A stretch of DNA of 64,000 bases, taken from Multifurca ochricompacta. Taxonomy: Eukaryota; Basidiomycota; Agaricomycetes; Russulales; Russulaceae. Position numbers and translations under genes: made by a program. This document shows positions 44,161-53,542 of this stretch, piece after piece. The DNA is taken from the NCBI GenBank assembly GCA_022496185.1, contig WTXG01000036.1:182802-246801 (forward strand). Reading direction: 5' to 3'. Positions within the stretch are counted from its first letter, which is position 1. Every line of letters begins with the position of its first letter. The notes under the pieces were generated by a model that had not been told where the DNA came from, searched no databases, and saw only the letters and a list, made by a program, of their open reading frames with translations.

Positions 44161-44679
44161 TGCCACAGGGGCTGATGGGGCAGGATCTGGGAGTTGGGTG
44201 GCAATGGTAGACATGTGTGGGCGAGGTAAGGTAATGGTGTCTGTGGATCGTACTGATATCTGGGGAGTTGTCAAAGCAGGGGCTCTGATCGTGACAACTG
44301 CGGGTGCAACCGGAAACGTAGTCGCTGCTAATGCCGGTGCTTCTTCTTTGCTAGGGTCTTCCACGTACTCCTCAGGTTCAGAGTCCATGACTATGGCCGG
44401 AGGGTTTTCTCTCCACGGGCCTAGTCCAAATTCGGGTGGGGCAGGTCTAGTTGTGACCCAAGAGTTTCGACTGTCCGAATATCGGATACAATACCAAACT
44501 CTCTTCTCGTCGTCGTATTCTACCGGTTGGTATCGTCCGTCGTGATAGACGTAGTATCCAAACTCGGTTTCAAAGTCTTTCCAGGTGGCAGAGCCAAGTA
44601 CTTGTTGTGAAAGATTATTCTCGTCTCTGCGTTCGATGAGTTCTTCTCGGAAGAGGGTCTGACTGCGGCTGGAAGCCAC
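44161..44679 (-). pseudogene. A3 gag N-terminal part
   Basis: ATG at 44677-44679. The encoded MASSRSQTLFREELIERRDE start, WKDFETEFGYYVYHD region and Pro-rich linker match A2 and A5 gag. The frame continues at 36868 after removal of B2 and one GGGGG. No stop is seen in this part. Confidence 0.88.
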
Positions 44680-44685
44680 TGTGAG

Positions 44686-44698
44686 AGACTCGACTTGA
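44686..44698 (-). promoter_or_regulatory. A3 primer-binding site, self-priming type
   Basis: Minus strand TC-AAGTCGAGTCT directly after the 5' LTR. It is the exact complement of the AGACTCGACTT segment of that LTR (complement of + aagtcgagtct near 44921-44931). Confidence 0.78.
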
Positions 44699-45279
44699 TG
44701 TTATGTCCGGTGTGGGACGTTCCACACAACTTGTGCGACAGCGTAGGTCAGGGTTTCAGATAAGAGGTCAATAAGGCCTCTTGGAGTGTACAGATGATGA
44801 GTCAAAGTCGAAGGGGCTGTTCCCTAAGACGATGTTGAGTGGAAAGTGCCGAAAGCACCAAGACAGACGAGTCAAGAGTTACAAAGGGAAGTCCAGAAGA
44901 CGAACACCGATGTATTCAATAAGTCGAGTCTGAGGTTTACAGCATAGCTAAGACAGACTTATATACGTAAGTGGATGGGCGTCTATAGATAAGGATATCA
45001 GAGTCATGTGGGCCCAAAGATATGAAAGCGGACGGTGTAAAGCCTGGCTTCTGATAGGGAATTAAGTAAATGTCCGGTTGTAAAGATAAGGAGATAAGAA
45101 AGGGCAATCATAGACAAATAGTAAATATACAAGTCCAAACAATGGTCACGGGGATGGAAGCAGTGCATGCGAGGGGTCCCAGGAGGGGGACGTAATGAGG
45201 AAATGAAGGGTTGGTGGACGAGTGGGGTCCTGGTTGGGGAGAGTGAAGAAAATAGGGCTGCTGGGCCCTGTTCGTAACA
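44699..45279 (-). mobile_element. A3 5' LTR (family A)
   Basis: 581 bp, tgttatgtccggtgtggg to gttcgtaaca on the + strand; about 96% identical to the A3 3' LTR. Its outer side abuts ORF3 of A4 at 45280. Confidence 0.9.
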
Positions 45280-45539
45280 TTGTTGGCGAAGAAGGGGAAT
45301 TTGGGGACGTCGTCATCCTGCTCCATATCAAGGAGATCATTTGGGTGAGGTTCTTCAGAGTGGGTGAAGTCGTCATTGGGGTTGGGTGACTGAGTTTTGA
45401 CCCGTTCCGCAGCAGCTTTGTAATCAATGGGGGAGGAGGGATGAGTCGACGGGTGAGCAGAGGGGAAGGCTTCAACAACCACATGGGTGGTGGCAAAGGT
45501 GTCGATAGCGGCAGAGGCAGCGATGAAGGAAGAAGTCAT
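45280..45539 (-). pseudogene. A4 ORF3, N-terminal 87 codons
   Basis: ATG at 45537-45539 (MTSSFIAASAAIDTF), then the Pro-rich and acidic segments (DFTHSEEPHPNDLLDMEQDD, KFPFFANN). It stops at the A3 LTR boundary. The zinc-knuckle part is missing; I could not find it elsewhere in the window. Confidence 0.85.
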
Positions 45540-45615
45540 AGTAGTAATAAGTTGGGGTAGGACGTCGCTGAGTGAGTGATGTTCTGGGGAGACTGAGGTT
45601 GGGGATTCTCTTCTT

Positions 45616-48600
45616 TTAACTCTCTTTGGGTGCTTGGGGATGTTGTAAGTGGAATTTTGCAATTAGGTCTGGAGCAAAGATATTCCCGGCTGGTTCCCAT
45701 GAGTTGTCAGAGTCTGGGAAACCTTTCCACTTGATCAGGTAATGCAGTTTACACCCTCGGCCTTGACATGCGGAGTTCATAATTTGCTCCACCTCCCACT
45801 CCACTTCTCCATCAACCAGTTCTGGTGGTGGTCTCGGGAAGTTCCCACCATGAATGGAAGTTTCCTTATATGGTGTCAGAAGTTTAGTGTGGAATACTGG
45901 GTGGATCTTCCATGTGGGAGGAAGCTCGAGTTCATATGACACGTCAGACAGCTTCCTTGTGATTTTGAAGGGTCCGTGACATCAGGGTGCTAGTTTAGCT
46001 GTAGGGTGTGACATATGAATGTGCTTCCCTTCCAGCCAAACCAGCTCATTGGTCTGATAAGGTGTGAACTTTGAGGGTCTTTCTAGTAGGGCTTGTTGTG
46101 CCTTGAGTAAGTTTTCATTGGCCGATTTCCTGATCTCTTCCCATTGGCCAATTCGTTGTGAGGCTGTGGGGATGTTGGTGGGTTTATCGGTCCACATGGT
46201 GCATGGTGTCCATCCCATGATAAGGGAAAATGGGGGGAACTTCATTGTGCCATTGGGCCAGGAGTTATGCATGAACTCTGCAGTTGCTAGCCAGTCAGCC
46301 CAATCATCTTGTCGTCCATTGCACCAGAATCAAAGGTACTGTTCTAGCCACTGGTTTGTACGCTCGGATTGTCCATCTGTTTGGGGGTGATAAGCTGTTG
46401 AAATGTTCTGTTTCACATCCAAGATGTTGCATAGTGCCCTGGCAAATGTTGAGGTAAAACATGGATCTCTGTCGGAGATGATCTTTTCTGGGAGGCTGTA
46501 GTGCCTATAGACATGGTCGAGGTAGAGTTTGGCCACTTCTTCTGCTGTGATGGACTCATTACATGGTATGAACAGTGCTGCCTTGGAGCAGTCGTGGTCT
46601 GTGATGGTTAGGATAGAGTCAAAACCTCTAGAATGGGGTAATTTGACTATGAAGTCCATCGCGACAGTCTGGAATGGTAGGGATGTGGTAGGCGTAATAG
46701 GGAATATTGCTGGTGGGTGTGGGTGTGTGTTTACTTTATTAGCCTGGCAGGCTGCACATCCCTTTACATAGTCTTCAATGTCTTTCTTCATGTTGGGCCA
46801 CCAGTAGTCTCACTTGGCCAGAGTGTAGGTGTTGGCGATGCCTGGGTGACTGGCAGAGGGCAAGTCATGGTGAAAATGGATCACCCCCCTCTTAATGTTG
46901 TCACCACCGGTGACAACAAGGTGATCACCATCCTTCCACCAGAGGCCGTCAATTTTCTTCAGGCTATGCATGTCTGCCCAGGATTGGCAAAGCTGTTGGT
47001 TCATATTCTGCGATACCTGGGCCCAGAGATCCATATCATGGAGGCTGACGACAGCCTGTCGCATGAAAACTTCTTCGGGGAGGACTGTGATGTTATCATT
47101 GTCTTCCTCCCCACTGTGCATGTCTGGTCATCATGACAGGGCATCTGCTTGTGTGTTGCAACTCCCTGCAATGTGTTTCAGCGTGAAATTGTATTCTTCC
47201 AATTCCAGGACCTCTCGTGCCACGCGTCAACTAATCTTATGGGGTTCCTTCCAGTACAGAAGGTTAGAATGGTCGGTATGGATGATGGTTTTATGTGGAG
47301 TTCCAGCCAGGTAGGGACACCAATGATGCAAGGCTTTAACAATGGCTAATAGTTCTCGATCCCAGATATCATAATTTCACTCAGCAGGAGAGAATGTTTC
47401 CAAGTAAAAGGTGACTGGGTGGAGAAGTCCCGTGGCATCCCTTTGGTTCAATACTGCCCCATTCACAAAGTGGGACACATCGACTTTGAGTTTGAATGGT
47501 TTCTCTAAGTCTGGCTGTAGGAGGATGGGTTCCAAGCCAATGATGTCTCTAATCTTTTCAAATGCCTGTTGCTGATCCTTTCCCCAGTACTAAGGGACAT
47601 CTTTCTTTAGCAGGTCGTTAAGTGGTCATGTGATTCCTGAGAATCCCCATACAAAGTGTTGATAGAAATTGCAGAACCCTATGAAGGACTGCACCTCCTT
47701 GACGTTTGTGGGTATGGGCCATTCCCAGATTCCTTGTACCTTTACCGGGTCCATCTGCACCTGCCCTCCTTTCAGGATGATGCCTAGGTATTCGATGCTG
47801 GGTTGTTCAAAGGAGCACTTTGCTGGCTTAAGGTACAGATCATGTTCATGTAAAATGTCCAGCACTTGATGTACTCATTCGCGGTGATGGGCTAAGTCGT
47901 CTGTGGTCACTACCAATATATCATCCATATACACCACGACTTCACCAGTGAGGATAAGATTGCGGAATATGTGATTCATCATGGATTGGAAGGTGGCAGG
48001 TGAGTTGGTGAGACCGAAGAACATGATGTTGGGTTCAAACAATCCTTGATTAGTTTTAAAGGCGGCTTTGCATTGGTCTCCCTCCTTGATCCAGATATTA
48101 TTGTAGCCCCATTGGACATCCATTTTTGAGAACAAGGCTTTATCCCACATGGTGTCAATGAGTTCCAAGATGAGAGGAAGGGGGCAGGCATTCTTCACCA
48201 TATAGGTGTTTATACATCGGTAATCCTGGACAGGTCGAAGCTTTCCATCCTTCTTTTTGATGAAGAAGAAGGGCGATGCATATGGAGACTTGGATGGGCG
48301 AATGTACCCCTTTGCCAGATGTTCTTCTAGGAATGTGGTAAGCGCTATCTGCTCGGACTGGGATAGGGGATAAATTTTGCAATCTATCACTGCTGGTGCC
48401 TCAGGTATAAATTCGATGGCATGATCCCATGGTTGTGCTGGGGGAAAACACTGTGACTCCTCCTCTGAGAACACCTTCCAGTGCCGGTGATATGTTTCCG
48501 GTACTATCTCTTCAAAGGTCTTCTCCTTATGTCCCTCTGCTGCCTTCTGCGCCAGCTCTGATGCTTTAGTAACGTAGCACCAGCTGGGGTTGTCCATTTC

Positions 48601-48675
48601 TACCTTGTCATTCTCTACTCGTAGTACTGCATGCCGAGCAGCATAGTCATACCCTAATGATGTTATGAGAACAGG
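45616..48675 (-). pseudogene. A4 pol: protease end, RT, RNase H, integrase, chromodomain
   Basis: In coding order: [13 protein letters not shown] and the PR-RT linker, RT ([42 protein letters not shown]), RNase H, integrase zinc domain (CAACQANK), core (IVKLPHSRGFDSILTITDHD, ISDRDPCFTSTFARAL, HPQTDGQSE), tail and chromodomain (EWEVEQIMNSACQGRGCKLH, KGFPDSDNSWEPAGNIF). TGA codons at 47875-47877, near 47375, 47108, 46810, 46328 and 45980 destroy it. It is more decayed than A3 or A5. Truncated upstream at 48675 by the LTR array. Confidence 0.85.
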
Positions 48676-49199
48676 TGTTACGTCCGGTGCGGGACGTTCC
48701 ACACGACTTGTGTGACAGCGCGATACGGGGGTTCAGATAAGGGACCAACTAGATCCCTTGGAGCAAAGCGTGACGAGTCAAAGTCAAAGAGGCTGTACTC
48801 TGAGACGATGGTGAGCGGGAAGTGCCAGAAGCACTGAGACAACAGGATCCTTAAGGAGCAAAGGGAAGTCTGAAAGACAAGCACCGATGTATTCAATAAG
48901 TCGAGTCTAAGGTCTACCGGGTAGCTATAGCGGACTTATATATGTAAGGCAGTGGGTGTCTACGAGATAAGAGTACGGAGTCAAGTGGGCCCAAATATCT
49001 GAAAGCGGAGGGCGTAAAGCCTGGCTTCTACTGATAGGGGATTAAGTAAATGTCCGATCGTATGATAAGGAGATAAGTGATAAGCAAAGAAACAAACAGG
49101 TAAACATGAACAAGCAAACGAGTCACGGGGATGGACGAAGGGCATGTGACAGATCCCACGATGGAGACGTGATCTGGTAGTGAAGCGTGGGTGGCAGGG
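48676..49199 (-). mobile_element. tandem truncated family A LTR, unit 1
   Basis: 524 bp starting tgttacgtccggtgcggg. It lacks the last ~54 bp (on the + reading) of a complete family A LTR, ending gtgggtggcaggg. By eye identical to unit 2. It abuts A4 pol on its left. Confidence 0.88.
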
Positions 49200-49723
49200 T
49201 GTTACGTCCGGTGCGGGACGTTCCACACGACTTGTGTGACAGCGCGATACGGGGGTTCAGATAAGGGACCAACTAGATCCCTTGGAGCAAAGCGTGACGA
49301 GTCAAAGTCAAAGAGGCTGTACTCTGAGACGATGGTGAGCGGGAAGTGCCAGAAGCACTGAGACAACAGGATCCTTAAGGAGCAAAGGGAAGTCTGAAAG
49401 ACAAGCACCGATGTATTCAATAAGTCGAGTCTAAGGTCTACCGGGTAGCTATAGCGGACTTATATATGTAAGGCAGTGGGTGTCTACGAGATAAGAGTAC
49501 GGAGTCAAGTGGGCCCAAATATCTGAAAGCGGAGGGCGTAAAGCCTGGCTTCTACTGATAGGGGATTAAGTAAATGTCCGATCGTATGATAAGGAGATAA
49601 GTGATAAGCAAAGAAACAAACAGGTAAACATGAACAAGCAAACGAGTCACGGGGATGGACGAAGGGCATGTGACAGATCCCACGATGGAGACGTGATCTG
49701 GTAGTGAAGCGTGGGTGGCAGGG
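49200..49723 (-). mobile_element. tandem truncated family A LTR, unit 2
   Basis: A second, apparently identical 524-bp unit in direct repeat with unit 1. It is followed without spacer by the complete A5 3' LTR at 49724. Confidence 0.88.
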
Positions 49724-50308
49724 TGTTACGTCCGGTGCGGGACGTTCCACACGACTTGTGTGACAGCGTGCTAAGCGGGTTCGGATAAGAGACCAATAAG
49801 ATCTCTTGGAGTCGAGAGGGTATGAGTCAAAGTCCTAGAGGCTGTACCCTAAGACGATGTTGAGCGGAAGGTGCCGAAAGCACTGAGACAGGCAGACGTC
49901 AAGAGACAAGGGGAAGTCCAGAAGACAAGCACCGATGTATTCAATAAGTCGAGTCTGAGGTCTACATTGTAGTTACAGTGGACTTATATACGTAATCGAA
50001 TGGGCGTCTACGAGATAAGAGAACGGAGTCATGTGGGCCCAAATATACGAAAGCGAAGGGCGTAAAGCCTAGCTTCTGATAGGGAACTAAGTAAGTGTCC
50101 GGTCGTACGATAAGGGATAAGAGATAAGGGAACAGGAGTCAATCATAGGCAAAGCGAGACAAACAGAGACAAAGTCAATCACGGGAAGGAAGTAAAGCAC
50201 GTGACGGATCCCACGATGGAGACGTGATCTGGTAATGTAGGGTAGGCAGCAAAGAGGGGTTGTCGTTGGATAGGAAGAAAAACAGTGGAAGGGACGGGGT
50301 TCGTAACA
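49724..50308 (-). mobile_element. A5 3' LTR (family A)
   Basis: 585 bp, tgttacgtccggtgcggg to gttcgtaaca. It is followed by the PPT complement (tcaccccctcttctgg). It is the third LTR of a direct tandem array. Confidence 0.9.
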
Positions 50309-50339
50309 TCACCCCCTCTTCTGGTTCTAGCAGTCCCGG

Positions 50340-51539
50340 CTAGAAATGACTCGTACCGTCATCATCCTGTACCAGCTCCAGGTAATCGTCAGCTACATTA
50401 CGGTCATCCATGCGATACGACTCCAACTCTTGCGGACACGTGTGGGTACGAAGAAACCCATATGGACCCCGCTGGCCACATGCACGGCATAAGTCGTAGA
50501 CGGGGCAGTCGATTTCTTTATGCCCAGCGTTATGGCAAAGGCACTTGCCGCACCAGCCTGACGGGTTAGTGATGGTTGGTGCCACTCCTACACACCGGAA
50601 GATGCAGTGTCTGCTCCAGTGGAGATTGCTTCGACAGTGTCGACACCATTTGCGGTTGAGGGGACAGTTCCAGCTTATGTGATACTTGCTATCACATTGC
50701 CAGCAGGTTTCCCCGCGCGGGTTTTCATGCAAGCGTGGCATCTCCAGCCGAGTCGGCAGTAACGTCGGGGCCGCACCCAAGGTTCGAGGGGGGAGGGGTC
50801 GTGCATAAGTGTCTGCGTACCTTTCAGCAATTGTCTGGTACGCATCCCCCGCTTCCAATCTCTTCCTGATGTCCACAATCTCCGACTCCAGCTGGAACAT
50901 CCCATTCGTCAGCCTTGCCATCATCTTTGCGTGCTCCTTGTACTGTTGGTTCAGTGTCCTCCTCAAGGTGATACTCTTCCTCAACCTCATGACCTCTGCC
51001 TTCAAACGCGGTAGCCTCATATCGTTCATCACCTCATCGATCGCGAAGGCGTGACAGTCTTCTGCGGCGAGATGCCCCAACTGTTCGTCAGTCAACGTGT
51101 GGTGGAGTCGACCTGTATACCTCTCCTCCAGATAGACAGGGGCTCCGTAAACCGGCCCATCCTTCTTCATACACCCTGCCACATCCATTCCGCCATTGGT
51201 ATAGTAGATGTATTTGGCGATGGCTTTAGATCCGTCGGCCATTGTGATCTCCAAGGGGAAGTACATCGAGGAGTTGGGGTTGTTGGGGATGAACGGGAAT
51301 TCTGGGGCTTCGTCATCGATCTCTCCATTGAGCAGGTCATTGGGGTGGGGGTCTTCGTGATGGGTGAAGTCGTCATTTGGGTTCGGGGATTGGTTTTTGA
51401 TTCGGGCCTCTGCGACTTCATAGTCGATAGGGGAAGAGGGGCGCATGGAGGGGTGAGCAGAAGGGAAGGCTTCCACGGCCACAGTGGTGGCAGTGAAGGC
51501 GTCGATAGCGGCGGAGGCAGTGATGAAGGAGGAAGACAT
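50340..51539 (-). CDS. A5 ORF3, intact zinc-knuckle accessory protein (399 aa)
   Basis: This is one of the two complete copies. ATG at 51537-51539. Order: Pro/acidic N-terminus, core with SSMYFPLEITMADGSKAIAK, YYTNGGMDVAGCMKKDG and GAPVYLEERYTGRLHHTLTD, helix LPRLKAEVMRLRKSITLRRT, GDAYQTIAERYADTYA, then CWQCDSKYHISWNC, CRHCRSNLHWSRHC (both CX2CX4HX4C), CGKCLCHNAGHKEIDC (CX2CX6HX4C), CRACGQRGPYGFLRTHTC, and tail DDYLELVQDDD. It starts 72 bp after the pol stop at 51612. All zinc ligands match A1, A3 and A7. Nucleic-acid binding is likely; beyond that the function is unknown. Confidence 0.87.
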   Translation of the reverse strand: MSSSFITASAAIDAFTATTVAVEAFPSAHPSMRPSSPIDYEVAEARIKNQSPNPNDDFTHHEDPHPNDLLNGEIDDEAPEFPFIPNNPNSSMYFPLEITMADGSKAIAKYIYYTNGGMDVAGCMKKDGPVYGAPVYLEERYTGRLHHTLTDEQLGHLAAEDCHAFAIDEVMNDMRLPRLKAEVMRLRKSITLRRTLNQQYKEHAKMMARLTNGMFQLESEIVDIRKRLEAGDAYQTIAERYADTYARPLPPRTLGAAPTLLPTRLEMPRLHENPRGETCWQCDSKYHISWNCPLNRKWCRHCRSNLHWSRHCIFRCVGVAPTITNPSGWCGKCLCHNAGHKEIDCPVYDLCRACGQRGPYGFLRTHTCPQELESYRMDDRNVADDYLELVQDDDGTSHF

Positions 51540-51611
51540 GTTAAAGTGTAGTTAGGACGTTGCTGGTGAGGCGTTGTTCTGGGGAAAAGTCTGGAGTTGA
51601 TTCCCTCCTTT

Positions 51612-52972
51612 TTAACTGTTCTTGGGCGCTTGGGGATGTCGTAAATGGAACTCCGCAATCAGGTCCGGGGCAGAGATATCCCCGGCTGGTTCCCACGAGT
51701 TGTCAGAGTCTGGGAAACCCTTCCACTTGATCAGGTAATACAACTTGCGCCCTCGGCCTTGTCGCTTGGAGTCTAGAACGCGCTCCACTTCCCATTCTTC
51801 TTCGCCGTCGATAAGGTCAGGCGGGGGTCTCGGGAAGTTCTCTCCGTGAATGGAGGTTTCCTTGTAAGGGGTCAGAAGCTTGGCATGGAAGACTGGGTGG
51901 ATCTTCCATTTCGGCGGCAATTGCAGTTCGTAAGAGACGTCTGACAGCTTCCTTGTGATTTGGAAGGGTCCGTGGCGTCGGGGCGCTAATTTGGCCGAGG
52001 GGTGTGATGTGTGAATATTCCTACCCTCGAGCCACACCCAGTCATTGGTCCGATAAGGTGTGAATGTGCTTGGCTGTGCTGCCAGAAGCTGTTGCGCCTT
52101 TACCAGATTCTCATTGGCTGATTTCCGCAGCTCTTCCCATTGGCCGATTTGCTCGGTTACTGACGGGACATTGATGGGCTTCTCTGTCCATGTGGTGCGT
52201 GGAGTCCAGCCCATGATAAGGGAGAAAGGGGTGACTTTTGTCGTCCCATTGGGCCATGAATTGTGAGCGAATTCTGCGGTCGACAGCCATTCTGCCCAGT
52301 CGTCTTGCCTGCCGTTGCACCAAAACCGGAGATACTGTTCCAGCCATTGGTTCGTCCGCTCAGACTGTCCGTCTGTCTGTGGATGGTATGCCGTTGAGAT
52401 ATTCTGCGTGATGTCCAGCGTTTTGCATAAGGCTCTCGCGAATGCCGATGTAAAACGGGTATCTCGGTCAGAGATGATCTTTTTAGGGAGTCCGTAATGA
52501 CGGTATACATGGTTCAGGTATAGTTTCGCCACTCCTTCCGCTGTGATAGTTTCGTTGCAGGGAATGAAGAGGGCCGCTTTGGAACAATCATGGTCTGTGA
52601 TTGTAAGGATAGTGTTGAAGCCTTGTGATTTGGGCAGCTTGACAATGAAGTCCATGGCGATGGTCTGGAAAGGAGTCGATGTACTGGGAGTGATGGGAAG
52701 CATTGGTGGGACTTTTGGGTGCGTGTTCACCTTGTTTGCTTGACATGATGCGCATCCTCGTACGTAGAGCTCAATGTCTTTTTTCATATTGGGCCACCAA
52801 TAGTCTCTCTTGGCCAGGGCGTAGGTGTTAGCTATGCCGGGATGTCCTGCAGAGGGAAGATCGTGGTGAAAATGGATCACCCCCCTCTTAATGTTGTCAC
52901 CACCGGTGACAACGAGTCGATCTCCATCTTTCCACCAAAGACCACTGATTTCTTTTAAATTGTGAGCGTCAG
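51612..52972 (-). pseudogene. A5 pol: integrase and chromodomain
   Basis: A long open frame. Integrase zinc domain (HFHHDLPSAGHPG ... CASCQANK), core Asp (FIVKLPKSQG), Asp (ISDRDTRFTSAFARAL), Glu (HPQTDGQSERTNQ), tail (KVTPFSLIMGWTPRTTW), GPF region (HGPFQITRKLSDVSYELQLP) and chromodomain (EWEVERVLDSKRQGRGRKLY, WKGFPDSDNSWEPAGDI). No stop is seen in this stretch; it is interrupted only by the solo LTR at 52973. It is the best preserved family A integrase here. Confidence 0.9.
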
Positions 52973-53542
52973 TGTTACGAACCCCGTCTTTGCCCGTATT
53001 CTTTTTCTTACCCAACGACGATCCCTCTCTACCGCCCACACTTCACTATCAGATTACGTCTCCATCGTGGGATCCGTCACATGCTCTTCGTCCATCCCCG
53101 TGACCCTCTTGTTTGTGCATGTTTACCTACTGTTATCTTCGTTATCACTTATCTTCTTATCATACGACCGGACACTTACTTAATACCCTATCAGAAGCCA
53201 GGCTTTACGCCCTCCGCTTTCAGATATTCGGGCCCACCTGACTCCGGGTTCTTATCTCATAGACGCCCACTCGATTACGTATATAAGTCCGTTGTAGCTA
53301 CCCTGTAGACCTCAGACTCGACTTATTGAATACATTGGTGTTTGTCTTCTGGACTTCCCCTTGAAACTCTTGACTCGATCATCTCAGTGCTTTTGGCACT
53401 TTCCGCTCAACATCGTCAACGGGGGACAGCCCCTTTGACTTTGACTCACCCACTTAAACTCCAAAGGGCCTTATTGGTCTTTTACCCGAACCTACGAAGC
53501 TGTCGCACAAGTCGTGCAGAACGTCTCACACCGGACGTAACA
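52973..53542 (+). mobile_element. family A solo LTR, TSD GTCAG
   Basis: 570 bp, TGTTACGAACC to CCGGACGTAACA, flanked by GTCAG at 52968-52972 and 53543-53547. Almost identical to the solo LTR at 30346-30915. It splits A5 pol between RNase H and integrase. Confidence 0.9.

Larger units (their letters stand above)
27727..45279 (-). mobile_element. A3, full-length family A element hosting four later insertions
   Basis: Both LTRs are 581 bp (27727-28307 and 44699-45279) and about 96% identical by eye. Between them, in coding order, lie PBS, gag, protease, RT, RNase H, integrase, chromodomain and ORF3. Later insertions: B2 in gag, two family A solo LTRs (35152-35743 in protease, 30346-30915 in integrase) and the Tc1 fold-back (33393-35013 in protease). 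Each can be removed at its target duplication to rejoin the A3 sequence. The outer flanks (TGAAT at 27722-27726, TTGTT at 45280-45284) do not match and belong to different elements. Confidence 0.85.

Noticed and set aside
48676..49723. Two separate solo LTR insertions
   Set aside because: The units abut with no target duplication and share the same truncated end, so tandem duplication or an artefact fits better.
50340..51539. ORF3 as an envelope gene, given its position after pol
   Set aside because: No signal peptide, transmembrane segment or fusion-type motif is visible; the protein is soluble-looking with zinc clusters.
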